From: Atrichornis clamosus
Taxonomy: Eukaryota > Chordata > Aves > Passeriformes > Menuridae
Length of the DNA stretch: 64,000 nt
Assembly (NCBI GenBank): GCA_013400975.1
Contig: WBMZ01000215.1
Span: forward strand, 62,001 to 126,000
Reading direction: 5' to 3'
Shown here: one piece after another, positions 1 through 12,500 of the stretch
Position numbering within the stretch: position 1 is the stretch's first letter
Layout of the letters: each line of letters opens with the position of its first letter
Notes under the pieces: generated by a model
Database searches by the model: none
What the model was told of the DNA's origin: nothing
What the model saw: only the letters and a program-made list of their open reading frames with translations
Translations under genes and position numbers: made by a program

Positions 1-941
1 GTGAAAACAAGTTCGGAAGAGGTACACTGTTAGATCAACCTAAAAGGAGTAAAGAAGTCACTTGGAGTCTAACTCCCAAGTTCTGCAATTTCTCTTGATG
101 TACTTTATGGGAGGCTGGTGGAAGAACCAGCATGAATGGTAGAACAGTTTAAGAAAGCAACGTAGAACAGTTTAAGGAAATTATTCATTCCATGTAGAGA
201 CAGGTAAAGGCAAGAAATCCCAAAAGTGCTATGAAGAAGTACATTTGTGGGAAGTCTAGCACTCTTTGCTGTCTAGGGAAAAATAATCCCCAGTAGAATT
301 GAGCCGTATAGAAATACAGCTCCAAAATAAAGTAACATGGAGAGAGGGAAGCAATGGCTCTTTTACCGCTGAGAGTGATACACAATAACTGCAAAGGAAT
401 GACTTAAAAGTTCTCACACAGGACCTTTACACCTAATACATCCCACTTGCCTCCTTTCCTCTAGATACCTATGTCTATGCTCCCTCATCTATATCCATGT
501 ATCTCACAGTGGAATAATTTATTCCTTCAGACCTTTTCAGAGAGGGAGGAAGTAGTCACCTCCTACTGTACACCATGCAGAGGGGTAAATACCAGCCCGA
601 GCTTCCACAGGAAGCATTAAGTGTGAAAAAGAGCTTATGCTGCATCCTTCAAGCTGTTAAGTAGTAAAGACAGGGATGCTGCATCACAGCCACAAACAAC
701 TGATGTCAAGGTAATCAATCTGCAGAATTATAAGGCCAAATTTCTCTTCCTTGCTGACCTCAAAACTAACTGAGGCCTCAGTGTTTGTGAACACTGGAGG
801 ACAGCAGCAACCACACAAGGCTTAGTCACTCTGCTGGTGCAATCCAAGCATAAGCAACCAGGAATGCTTCATATAGTAAAAGGGTAATAAGATAAGATAT
901 TTATCACATCCCTGCTTATTCTTGGTCTTTACATTACTTAC
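1..941. other. Intron following the SEA exon of the TMPRSS11-like gene
   Basis: No further exon of the protease could be supported. The next exon should start with one base completing an AG-split codon and encode a G-V-x-x-x-V-x-x-F-type strand. It is probably beyond the left edge. No repeat was recognised. Confidence 0.5.
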
Positions 942-1009
942 CTTAGACTGACTACATGGGATCTGATGTACCTTTTACTTAGAAAGGACCCCTTGAATAC
1001 TTCAGATAT
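942..1009 (-). CDS. TMPRSS11-like exon 4: SEA domain continuation
   Basis: The acceptor is TTTTAACAG|ATATCT and the donor is CTAAG|GTAAGT, a near-perfect consensus. It starts in phase 0, as the preceding exon requires, and leaves two bases. The product ISEVFKGSFLSKRYIRSHVV-SL matches HAT-family ITKTFKESNLRNQFIRAHVA-KL in spacing and key residues (F-K, Y/F-I-R-S/A-H-V). It is too short to appear as an isolated open frame and was found by following the family's exon order. Confidence 0.85.
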
Positions 1010-2920
1010 CTGTTAAAACAAAAGAGTGTTAAAACACACTTGTAGTAAGTACATGCTTTCACAGTATAACAGCCACATGAGCTTCTGAAACACAAGAAAA
1101 AGCCTTCAGATCTCCACCTCTACACCAAAGCTACCACTAAATTTGCATCAGAGGATGCAGATCCAAAATAAACAGCTGAGTTGGCCAATTTCACTGTCCT
1201 TTCTGCTCTGTGGTTGCCTGTTCCACTGCGGGGATTTGGGAACAGACAGCACCTGTGCTTACCATCTGCTTGTGCAGTCAGCTATGTATCTTTAACCCAC
1301 TACAGCAAGGTGTGAAAGGTAAGGCCAGCCATACAGGGATAAGGCATAATCTGACTCTATTTCTAATCACACAACTGCAGAACTCTTCCCCATAGATCCG
1401 GCATAAACAAAGAAACATCTTAGTTTACCATGGTTTCGATCTCTTCGCTTAGGTTCCTGAACTCATCTGTAGTTTGCCTTTCGTACTGAGAGTTGTAGTT
1501 GACATTGGTGATTAGGAAAGATGCATTGTAATATCTGTCTTGATCTACAGAGGAGGAAAAAAGGAAAAGTAGCTGATCTTCTTTAGTTCGATTCAAGATG
1601 CACAGTATCTTGCAGAACAGGGCACAAGTCCCAGGCTCTGGCTGTGATTCTATCAGCTATGAAATTACAACTTTAGCAGCACTTTGGGAAGAAGAGGTTC
1701 TGGACCATCCTGTTGCTCCATGGACCATCTTAGGAGCTCATTTCTTCTTTGAAGACCATCCCAAGGAGCTCCAAATCACACCCACTACAACATTTCCCTG
1801 GGGTCTGTCTTCTCATTGGCCTGAGGTGAGCACAGCATGAGACAAAGGAGCCCACATTTGTCCCTTCCAACTCAGTAGACGCACTCACTCCTCCCCAGCT
1901 GCACTCTGGCATGTCCCTACCCTCTGAGAGGCAGGTGGTGCAGAGCTGTTTGCATCCATTCAGCAGTTGGGTTAAGTTTAAAATCTGGTTCTTGGATGAT
2001 GGCAGAGAGGGGTCCCATAACCCAGAGCTGGCAAAAAGCAAAGCTAAGCTGTAACTCTGCCACTGCTCCTCCTGGTGTCCCAGTGCAAGCCACAGCCTCA
2101 TTGATTCTTGGTGAGCTGAGATGGCTACGTGATTAGTTCCATTCCAGCAGGAAGGCATTGCAAAACACCTCACACTGGTTCTCAGAGACTGGGAATGGAA
2201 TGACTGCTTCATTCATGAGGCAAGTGACTGAGAATGGAATGACTTGTCTTCAAGTCACGAGCCAAGATGGTTGGACTTGGTGATCTTAAAGATCTTTTCC
2301 AACTTCAACAGTTCTATGATCTGCTACTGAAACTGGGCTCTTGGCAACCAGAACTGACTCCTAGCCTATGAAAAGCCTAAACCTCTGCCCTGTCTTTTTC
2401 TGGAATATTTTCAGCTAGAGGTGCCAGGTTGAATTTCTGCAAAAACCCTGTTTGAGACTAAGCTTACTATGCATAGCTCGACTACTAGACACAACTCTGG
2501 CTAATACAGAAGACTGCTTTCCTTTGGTCAATCATGGATACCAGTGGAGGCACCAGGGCAAAACACGAAACAATAAGAGGATTAAAACTGAAATCCAGGC
2601 TTCAAGTAAAGCATATTTCAATTATTCTTTCAGGTTTTCAAATGAATTCAGATCTTGAATAGTGTTTAGAAAGTTCTCACATCAGTTCTATACCAGGGGT
2701 GAATTGTATACCTAAAAAGTAAGGCAAGACCACTGTAGCAAGTGAAACACAACAGATTCCTGAAGACTTGTGACAACAAAATAGTGGGACACTTACCATG
2801 ACACAAAAGAAATGTAATCAAGCCAATGATAAGGGCTAAGCCTACTATCACTGACACAACAATGATTGCTATCTTCCATGGCTCTATACGCCTTATTGCT
2901 CTGTCCATCTGGATCACCGC
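942..2920 (-). CDS. TMPRSS11/HAT-like type II transmembrane serine protease, 5' exons only (partial)
   Basis: Three minus-strand exons join in frame (124 + 116 + 68 nt, about 102 codons) with consensus splice sites. The product starts with a short basic cytoplasmic stretch (DRAIRRIEPW), then a hydrophobic signal-anchor of about 24 residues (IAIIVVSVIVGLALIIGLIT...), then the beginning of a SEA domain (YYNASFLITNVNYNSQYE; later KRYIRSHVVSL). The order and exon phases fit the TMPRSS11 (HAT/DESC) family, whose members are membrane-anchored trypsin-like proteases of epithelia. The rest of the SEA domain and the whole catalytic domain lie beyond the left edge, so activity cannot be judged. The first coding exon, expected to encode only about four residues (MYRP-like) and to end in phase 0, was not found upstream. 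The paralogue (11A, B, D, E or F) cannot be fixed from this part. Its head-to-head position with YTHDC1 matches human TMPRSS11E, an inference from remembered gene order. Confidence 0.85.
1429..1544 (-). CDS. TMPRSS11-like exon 3: start of SEA domain
   Basis: The acceptor is CTCTGTAG|ATCAAG and the donor is ATG|GTAAAC. Joined to the anchor exon it reads D-QDRYYNASFLITNVNYNSQ, then YERQTTDEFRNLSEEIETM. This lines up with the HAT segment that follows the membrane anchor (DQKSYFYRSSFQLLNVEYNS in human TMPRSS11D, from memory), including the Y-Y and N-V-x-Y-N-S pattern. The intron to the anchor exon is 1252 bp. Confidence 0.87.
1545..2265. other. Intron sequence with a short imperfect duplication
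   Basis: Intronic to the TMPRSS11-like gene. A 19-bp unit (GACTG-G/A-GAATGGAATGACT) occurs twice, near 2188 and 2227. A 160-codon open frame crosses part of it on the minus strand, with no domain or splice logic, and I treat it as chance. Confidence 0.5.
2266..2322 (+). repeat. CR1 LINE 3'-end fragment
   Basis: The stretch 'ggttggacttggtgatctta' and the following 'tccaacttcaacagttctatgat' are a degenerate version of the CR1 3' terminus in forward orientation. Only about 55 bp remain. It sits inside an intron of the TMPRSS11-like gene. Confidence 0.7.
2797..2920 (-). CDS. TMPRSS11-like exon 2: signal-anchor exon
   Basis: The acceptor reads TTCAATACAG before GCG GTG ATC, and the donor reads CATG|GTAAGT. 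The exon starts in phase 0 and leaves one base over. It encodes AVIQMDRAIRRIEPW followed by the transmembrane helix. Basic residues before the helix predict a cytoplasmic N-terminus (type II topology). Confidence 0.85.
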
Positions 2921-3015
2921 CTGTATTGAAGAAAACATGGAGAAATTCAACTCTAGTATAAAGACAATAATACATCCTGAGTCTAATCGTATTGGCACAG
3001 GTTAGCTCAGTTGAA

Positions 3016-3262
3016 ATTCCTGCAGAATGGGGTAGGTTGGGAAGGACCTCTGGACCTTGAGGGTCTGACGGTTTAAACTAGGCCCCACTAGAGCAGGTTT
3101 CTCCAGGCCTTGTCCAATCAAGTTTTCAGTACCTCCACGGACAAAGAAAACCCAGTCTCTCAAAATCCCTGGTCGAGTCACTGCCCATCCTCATAGCAAA
3201 AGAGGTTTTTTAATATTTAGTCAGAAGTTCCTGTGATCTAACTTGCCTCTGTTGCCTCACAC
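3016..3262 (-). repeat. Old CR1 LINE fragment
   Basis: The plus strand shows the complement of a CR1 3' region: 'gtaggttgggaaggacctct', then an 'actagagcaggtttctccag' block, a 'tccaatcaagttttcagtacctcc' block and 'gttcctgtgatctaacttgcctctgttgcc'. It is clearly diverged from the younger CR1 copies in the window. Confidence 0.75.
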
Positions 3263-5981
3263 ACACACTGAGAAAAAATTGTGTAGGTATTGCTAGTAGA
3301 GAATTTCACTTCAAGAAATACTACACAGATTTCAGGTGCAGCTGACTGCCCATACAGGTGCTTAAACCGAACATAAATGTAATAATTCATGACTGATGAA
3401 ATAACTTCTGCACCAAGGATACTCTAGGCTACCAGAGATGCCATATAATACACAGCTTTGGTTATTTTTAGTTGGTATGAGTAGTAACATTTATTGAGTG
3501 CCAACAGGATTTCGGGTTTACTGCTCCAAAGCCACACATACATTGTAAGAGACCACATCCTGTCTCCTGCCAGACAGTCTGTCAGAGAAAGAGCTACTTG
3601 TGTATAAATGTGACATGGCAACAAGACCCAGACTTAGTAACTCCCTGAAAACCGAGAGCAGACCTGTAAAAGGGTTGAGAACTTGACTCACGCATGGACA
3701 AAGGCACATAAGCCTTTTTCCTCCACTTATGTCCTCCAGTGCAGCATTAAGCAAAAGAACATTAGGAAAACTGCATTTTTGCACATGTCCTCAGTAGCTT
3801 TATCGTAGGATGATGCAAAACCTTAAGCACAATTATTTAAGATCCCCCGTAATTCCACAGCACACTATGTAGTAATTGTCATGCCACATACTGAGCCTCC
3901 ACATCATGGTCTGCATTAGTACAAGGTATCAGGAAAACACATGAGATAATCTCTCAGACATGCCTGGAGTGACAAATGGCAGCAGTCAGCCCTGGGGAGG
4001 AGGACTGGGCTGGCTAGTCTCCATGCTGCTTTACACCCATTGATCCATGTTTGTACTGCTGTGAACCAGACATACTAAGCACTGGTTTCCCCTTTTCAGG
4101 CCTACGGTGAAGCCATTTCTGAGCAACATCTGAGAAGATGTGGTCAGGAATAGAAAGAAAGGCAGGCAGAGAAAATAAGTCTTTGCAGGTTTTCTGACTA
4201 CAAGGTGGCAAAGAAGAAATCATAGTGAAAGCAGAACAGGTTACCAGCAGAGGCCCTATGTCAGGAAACAAGCTGAGGGGGCAGATGAGCAGTGAAGGAA
4301 AGGGTCTAGTGCACAAATCCAAGACAGCAAAAGACAGTGACGTGGTGGGAGAGTGAGATGGTGTTGTACACTCTGCCCTGCTGGTGATAAAATCAAGTAA
4401 CACCACAAGCAAGAGAAGGCAAGCAAAGTAAACAGAATAAAAAGCCAAACCAGATATCACGACAGAGGAAGGAGCTGAGTGGTCTGCAGACAACAAAGGT
4501 ATGTTCAGCCAGTGACAGGAAAGTTAAAAGCAACTTAAAGTTTAATCTCCTCACATAAAAGCTTGGGTTTGTCTAGTGAGAGTGCTGTCAGGTATCTCAG
4601 TCCATTACTTAAGAAGGGAAGCAGGCAAATTTTTACCCACCAAACAGGTGGCATGCTGGGAAAAAAAATTAGACACAGCAGCTTCAGGCAGCATCACAAC
4701 TGCAGGTAGTCAGTCACAAGCAGCAGCTTAGTGTTATCAAAACATACAAGACAGGTGACCAGCATCACGCCTTCTGCTTCAGAGTCACATGCTATGGAGA
4801 AACCCAGTATCTCTCCTTCTGTTATTCCTACTTTACTGGGGCAAAGTTCTGCTCTAGCAATGGACAGCCCAAGTTTTCTCCCCACTAGACTAGCTCTGTT
4901 TCCTAATGACAAGGCTCTGCAAAACAGACTGCAGAGCAGGTGATAGGAGTCTGAAAGCCCAGACTGGCCAAAATTACTTTTTTTGCAAACTGCAAGTTGC
5001 AATAAGCACATAAATAGCACCCACTAGAACTCAACTGGTTCCACTGAGGCCTTGACTTCTCACCACTGAGACCTTCACTGTATACACTATCCATCAACCC
5101 TGAGGCCTTAACAGATGAAGAGACTCAGATAAAAACCTAAAACGAGTGAAACTGTTCTGCCTCAGTTTCTTCAATACACTGCAGCCTCCCATGGAACACT
5201 CCCACTCACCTCCCAGCTCACAGTCTTTCCCAGTCCCAGTTTATGGAATTGCAAGATACCTCATCAGCAGTCAATTATTACCCTTGAGAGCAAGCCTCTT
5301 GGCTAATCAGAACAGCCCACTATGGCAACATGCCTCTGCCCCTCCTCAGCTAGCCACCTCTCATGCTTGAAAGATGCAGCTTTAGCATCTGACTTAGCTC
5401 TCCTCACTGGAGAGCTTTTGCTTTCAGCCTGAGCCCCTGCCATCCATCTCAATCAGACTAGTTCCCTGTGCTGCAGCAATCCCCACTCCAGTGGGCTTCC
5501 ACCTGAATGACAATTGGAGCACCATCCCTCCACTGCTCTTGGCACAGAGAACACAGACTCTGGAGATACTGAGGTAACTGCACTCTTGGATGGTAACTGC
5601 TGCATTTTGAGAACTCTATTCAGATTTCCTCAAGACTTGGCCAAACCTACAAAAGCTTAAGATTAAAAAAACTGAGCATCTTGCTGCCTGTGAGACTCAA
5701 GCTCTCACAGGCAGCACTGTCCTCCCAACAATCTCTCCCTCTTTCTTTTTTGTGCAACCGCTACAGCGACAAACACTGGCGTCATAGACCCTCTTCTCCT
5801 CCAACGTTTCTTAACTGCTCATTCTCCACAGGTCACAGAGACTTGCAAGCAGAAACAGATAACTTGGGAAGTGCTGTAGTGCCAAGGAAAACGGAAACAT
5901 GGGAGATGAGGAATAAATGCCTACACCACTTCTGATACCGATTTCTCTAAATCGAAAAAAAAAAAAGTTTAAAGCATTCGT
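3263..5981. other. Non-coding stretch, nothing recognised
   Basis: No gene, RNA or repeat family was recognised. The longest open frame (minus strand, 4014-4496, 160 codons) has no recognisable domain, no homology I know and no exon signals, and its composition looks random. An A-rich run at about 5956-5966 lies just before the CR1 copy that begins at 5982. Confidence 0.45.
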
Positions 5982-6531
5982 ATCATAGAATGGTTTGGGT
6001 TGGAAGGAGCTCTTAAAAATCATCTAGTTCCAACCTCCCTACCATGGGCAGGGACACCTTCCACTAGACCAGGTTGCTCAAAGCCCCACCCAACCTGGTC
6101 ACAAACACTTCCAGGGACGGGGGATCCACAGCTTTTCTGGGAAACCTGTTCCAGTGTATCTCACCATCTTTATAGTGAAGAATTTCTCCATAATATCTCC
6201 CAAGAGCCTCTTCTTCTGCAGGCTGAACAGCCACAACTCTCTCAGCTTGTCTTCACAGGGGAGCTGTTCCAGCTCTCTGGTCATCTTCATGACCCTTCTC
6301 TGGACTTGCTCCAACAGGTCTGTGTCCTTCATATGTTGGGCTTATCCAGATCTGGATGAGTACTCCAGTACTCTGCAAGAGCAGAGTAGAATCACCTCCC
6401 TCAACCTGCTGGACACAACCCTTTTGATGCGGCCCAGGTCATGGTTGGCTTTCTGGGCTGTGAGTACACATTGCTGGGTCATGTTAAGCATCTCATTCAC
6501 CAACACCCTCAAGGTGTCAGCCGGCATCCCA
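5982..6531 (-). repeat. CR1 LINE copy, 5' truncated
   Basis: The plus strand starts with 'tcatagaatggtttgggttgg', the complement of the classic avian CR1 3' end. It continues through the complement of the ORF2 C-terminal region and 3'UTR for about 550 bp. Minus-strand fragments such as QVQRRVMKMTRELEQLPCED and KLRELWLFSLQKKRLLGD are CR1 reverse-transcriptase tail sequence. Stops and frame breaks show it is dead. Confidence 0.93.
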
Positions 6532-9500
6532 ATACAGGTAATTAATTTGTATATAGGATTTACAAATTAAAGTGAAAATATCTCTTCAAAACAGTTTCCT
6601 CTCTTTACCAAGATGTTTTCAACTTCCATCTTGCTAAGTAACAGAATAGGAAGAAAAATACTTTTTGCAATGAAAGCACCAAGATTTATCAACTCCCACA
6701 ATGTACAATTGCTAGTATCCTTCAAGAGTAACGTCTGCAGGCAGGACCCAGCTCAGCAGCTCCGATATTTTGTTCCGGGTTGGTTTCTTTTTTTCTATTT
6801 TATCTCACAACTAGATTTGCCTAGCTCTGCTGAGACAGAGGCTAGCATGGTTAGTGAAAGACAGTTCTTGTTCAGGTTATGTCCACTCAATGCTTTCATT
6901 ATTCATACACATTACACCTTCAACTAGCTCTTCACTCCCTTAGCCTTTTTGCTGTTGTGCCACGGAGGGCAGGACTGTCATGCTCTACCAGAATAACCAC
7001 TTGACAGGGACATTCAGCTCCATAGTTAAATAGTTTAGTGGCAGGTGGATACCCCTGTTTAGGAATTAGACATGGTCTTCTCTGCACTCTAGTAACCAAG
7101 CAAATTCTGCTCCACCCAGCAACACTCGCTGGCCAGAGAAACATTGATCCTCTGCAGTGCTGATGAAAGCCTTCCACCATGGATAAATCCTTTTTTTCTT
7201 CTTATGGCAAAGTGACAGTGCTTAATAGACATGTGTTCTCCTCAGAAGGCCCCCAATACCACAGCTCTCTGTGTGATGCCTTCCAGAGACGGGTGTTTTA
7301 TACAGCCTCACATTCCTTGTTTCCTTATATCACAGGCTTTGACTTTTTCTACTGCCCAAATTGCAGTAAGCTGCAAATTAACTCTTAGTGGGGAAGACAG
7401 GGGAACTCCGGTAACACCAATACATTTACCCTCTAGTATGAATGAAAAGTCTCATTCCACGGGAGCAAATCTTAACAAGAGATCAGCAGCCAGACTCCAC
7501 TGGGGGACCTTGAAGACCAAGTCCTCTCTGCTCTGAAAATCACCTCCTCACGGTCTATCTGGCAGCTTTCAGTCTGCAGTGAATTAGTGAGAAGTTTCAA
7601 ACTCAAGATCGTTTAGTTCAGTACAAACCTGCTTATCTTGGCAATGCTATCAGTGAACATTAAACCTCCTCCAGCAATCCGTGTTCTCATTTAAAACATG
7701 CGTCATTCCCAAGGGGCCCAAGATAATCCATGGAGACAGCAGCATCTCTCCATTTCATATCACAATTTGGGTCAGGAAGAACAAACTATTAAATCTCCTA
7801 GTTTACACACTTTGGCTCTGGGACAAAGACTGTGATCACTAGAAAGTTACTCCATATTGAAAAAAAATAATCCAAATGAATTCTTTTGAAAATAGCTACA
7901 TTTTTATAGAATTAAGTATTTAAATTACACTAAAGTTGTGCCTAGATAGAGGTATATTAAATCAAATGTCCATGCAGGATATTTTAATAAGTTAAATACA
8001 GTAAAAAATAAAGCTACATTAATAGCTATGGTCACATTAGGAAGAAGAGTTGTACTGAAATTTCATGAAGCTAAAATTGCCTGGTCTTCCTTGTGAAACC
8101 AATCAGAAAGCACATAGGATTTCAGATTGGATTCCTGATCAGCTCCAAATTAATTCTTTACCTTTGGGTTTGGAACATTTACCCAAAAGCAAAAGACAAT
8201 CACAATACACAAGTTACAAGCTGGTTTTCCTCTCTCACCCTGTACCAAACTCCCTAAAAGGTTACTATATTCATTCACAATGCAAGTGATGCAAGTTCAG
8301 TTCCCACCTCTGCCTGACAGGAGGACAATTCACTATATTGAGATCATCCATCTCTTCTAGTTGAGTTACTGTGCATTATCAAAAGCCTCAGCAAGAGCGA
8401 TACCAGCAAACTGATCAGAGAATGTCTGTTCAGACAAGAAAAGGAAGTGTAACTTTATCATGTGGCCCAAGTAAATGAGCTGCTGGATAAGCAGAGAACA
8501 GCTACCCTGTTCTATTTTACAGATCTGTCCTTGACATATTTTGCTTTCTTAAAGTAAGCCCTCATAGCACCCCAAACTAGATTTGCTTTTAGAATAATCT
8601 AAACTATGTTTTCTGGTACCTGCTGATTACTAAAGGTGTTCTGCCACACTCTAGAAAACATGCAACCTCTTCTATGTAATCTGCTGCTGTCTTCCTATAA
8701 TGAATTTCTTATTATATTTTTTATTATTATACCCCTGCTAACTAAAAATTCAATATTCTCAGAAGAGCCAGTGGCAGAGCTTGGGTAGCACAGGAGGAGG
8801 GTCTCTCCACATTTATAGCCATGACCAGTTTTTCTAGTTGATGGATTCAGGTACATGCCTACAATCACTCTTCCTAGAAACAGGACCTTTCACAAGACAA
8901 CTAAACAGACTCATCTACTGGCCTGGTGAGTTCAATTTGAAAATCCCAGCTAGGTTCCTGAAAGTATCTACCTTGGGAATGACAGCAAGTGAGATACATC
9001 TGGCTTAGTCCCAGAGGCCTGTAGAAAAAGTACAGGGCCACCAAGCAAGACATGCTTATTTCACTCCCACCTTTACCACAAGCAACCACACCAACGTAGC
9101 ACTTCTCCTGCGCTCTTGTGGCACACTCAGGACACACACTTGTAAAAGAATGGGACAACAACTTCTACTACTTTGAGAACTGAAACAGAAGCAGCTAGTG
9201 CCTGCCTATATACTGCCAGACCCTTGTTTGGATGAGGTCAGTTACCTACCAATTACTCAATGTTTGGTACCTCCTAAAGAATTCTGATACAATGGAAGAC
9301 TTCCAAACATTGAAGGGATCTGCTGAGGGAAACAAAATGTGCGTTCTTCTATGCGTCATACTGAATCAGCTTGATCTCCCCACACCCTTGAACATCCCAC
9401 AAAAACAGTAGGTGCTGCATGCCACCCCTCTGCAGTCAGATAAAGAATCAGTAATGCATTTGCCACTTACTAATTAAGCTCCTCCCCTTAACCATCCAAT

Positions 9501-12500
9501 TTTACCTAGGTCTTGCTGCTTCCCAAGAGCACACTTCAGCTGGGTAAAGACAACAGCTACAAATACCACTCTTGTCATTTGCTTCAAGATTCAAGGGCAG
9601 AATTCAGTCTTTGGGATGTCTTAACTCAGAGTTTACCAGCAACTATATCCATGATGCCAAAATGCTGCTCATACAGGTTGCCCTGATTATTCTATCACCT
9701 TTGCAATCAGCACAAAAGGTTTGTTGTTCCTTCCTCTCTCATCCATTTTGCACGCAACTGTTTGGAAGTTGTGAGCTCTTTAGTCATTGGGATAGAGCTA
9801 GCCTCCCATGCCACTACAATAGTCTGTGAGATGTAACTGTAATGCCAACTACTGAAATATCCTTGATCAATAATATACCTTTCTACAGCTGACTGCCACA
9901 GCCAACATCTTGAGAAAGATTCTCATGTTCTGAAAAAAGCTTTAGTAGAAGTAGGAGGGCTACACACTACATAAGGACTTAGTCTGCGTGAACACTTCAG
10001 AGACCATCTCAGTGTAAAGAAAATATTAAGTACATGGCCACTGATTGCAATCAGTTTAGGATAAGGTTCTGTAATTTCTACTTCACATTTACCTCTCAGA
10101 TTTCCACTTCCAGCTGTCTTGGTCATAGACAAGTATCTTGTTCTGTTAGTTTGGCAGTCACAGGTTATAGCAATAGACGTCTGCTTTTCAGCTTTTCAGC
10201 CTTCAAAAATAGCTCAGCCTGCCTCCCTTCATCCTTCTTTGATTTCTTGAAATCTAGTCCTAAAGCAAGACACCACACAAGCAGTTATAGTCTCTGTGGG
10301 TTTTCAGTTTGATTTTCATTCCAAGGCAGGGCGGGCAAAATGGTCAGATGCCAGATTTGGTGTGCTTCCAAGCTGATTCTGCACAGATTAACACTTCACT
10401 GGCTGCACACAAAGTCCATGAAAAAAAACAAGAGCACAAGCAGTTACTTTTACTGACTGTACTCCACTCATCCTCTAGTTCAGCAGTTGTGACTGCAACA
10501 CAATCTAACTGGACTAACACAAATGGTAGGCCAGTCAGGAACAGTGAGATGATTCTCACCTGCTCTCGGCATAGGCTACGTTGATTTGCCATACCACGCT
10601 GTAGATGAGCTGGGGAATTCTCAGAAAACAAATGCACTTTGAGTGAGGAGAAAGGTTGAAATATCAGAAGAATTACTGATGCATGAAAGGTAGATCAAAT
10701 CAGAAGCAAGCTCAGGATCAGTGCCACTCTCCCCACACCTTGGGTCAAGGCTCAAACTGCCCTATAAATCTACTCACGATGTAGCCATGCTGCCCAAACT
10801 ACCAAGGAGCAAGACAAAAGCCTGTGGCACTCACCTCTGGGTACCACTGAGAGGTCGGCAAGAAGCTCTTCTCTCTGGGAGATGCACTGTACTGAATGCC
10901 ACAACACCCTGTGCAGCATCTCAGCATAGACTTGAGGCTTTATCTCCTGAATTAAGAAAGAAAGGAGTCATAGGCAAGTCAGAACAAACAAGTCCAGCAA
11001 GTCTCAGTGACAGAGGCTTACCCAGTAGCATGATTCCTCCCCTAAAACAATAACAATACACTTCTTTCATCACACCTTTCATCCAGGAATCCCAAAGCCT
11101 TTTCAGAGCATTAGCTACACCCTGCAACACCCCAAATCAGAAGAGCCATGAAAATTTTGCAAGGACGCAGAGTTTATTTCCTTCTTTGGTATAATTGAGA
11201 ACAAAGCAGAAATTGTGGGAAGGACCAATGTAGAAAATTTGCATGTTCAAGAAACAATGTTCCGTCCTAGGCCAGGTATGGAGCTTACAAACTGACGTAG
11301 AATCAGTGGCATGTGCCTCTTAACTCCCTTGAACTTTCTTGAAATTTGTCATTTGGCCAGAGAAAATTTTGCCCTCCTAACAACAGCTAAATTCAAATTT
11401 TTCATTCCTCTTTGACATCTTAAACGATAATTTTAATTGTGGTCACCTAGCCACACACACATTTCTGTCATGGAAAAATTCTCCTATGTCATAAACATTT
11501 GTGATATAAATATCTGCAGGTTGTCTAAATAAGAAGTTCTACTTGTGCTGGTGACAGATAATTAGCTGGCAATCAATTAACACAAGCACAAACTCTAACC
11601 TAAAGTAGCATTTCTCAATCTTTTCTTGGAAATCCCCTTTTTCAACTTCAAGTTTTGTCAGTACCACCAAACTTACTAGAATATCTATGTGACCACATAG
11701 CCCAATGCACAGATTTGTTTCAGAAGGAAAATAAAGAAGACAGAACATCACAACAAAATACACGTGTGGCATGTATTATCTTTGCTTTGCTGCAATAAAC
11801 TTTCTAACCTCTAGGGACTCTTTTCCTCCACCTTAATGACCTTCGTTTGACCCCTCTACAGCTCAGGGATCACCAGCTTAGTAACACAGTGATGCAAAAA
11901 CACCTTACAGGGCTGGAGCTCTTCCTTCCACCTTATATCAAGTCCACAGCCAAGTAACAGGAAAACTGCCTCTTGGAGAATGCCAGCTTCTTTGGAGTGA
12001 AACATAAGCTAAAGATAAGCCTCAGCTTCTCATAATTTGGATTCAATCAATGTCTCAGCGTAATTTGTTACAAAACATGATGAATACAGTTAATGACACA
12101 TTTAATGTAATTGCTTCTCAATTCTTTAACTGGAAGTTGCATTGCCATCCCATATAGGAACACCTGAGTCAGTCCCAGATGTGCAAGAGAAATGCAGTCA
12201 GAAGCCTAGCTAGAGGGTGACAATTTCCAGGGTAAAGTATCAAGTGTCACATGATTACCTGACCTGTGTGTAGGTGGTGCAAAGGTGTATTCATTCCAGG
12301 CACCCCATGATCCTCAGACATAGAGTTCTTTCTTGTGACTTGATTGTGCCATAGGCGGAAGAATGCACAACACAGAGCCTTCATGGCAATCCCTGAACAG
12401 TCTCACCTGCAAGCAAAAACCCTCCTTCATTTCAAGACATCATATTAGTCTCAGAGTAAAAGCATCCTGGCTGTCAAAGGAAATAAAAAAGCTTTGAAGA

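Noticed and set aside
1..40. Possible next SEA exon of the TMPRSS11-like gene (minus strand TTTTAG|GTTGATCTAACAG, reading V-D-L-T-V-Y-L-F-R)
   Set aside because: It resembles the family's next strand, but the required phase gives TTG ATC TAA, an immediate stop, and the residues that should precede it are missing. A frame that works would need a different acceptor, and none is visible.
1730..2212. 160-codon minus-strand open frame
   Set aside because: It lies within an intron of the protease gene, has no known domain, and has no splice signals or codon pattern of a gene.
4014..4496. 160-codon minus-strand open frame with hydrophobic stretch
   Set aside because: No homology recognised, no promoter or exon structure; the length is expected occasionally by chance in 64 kb.
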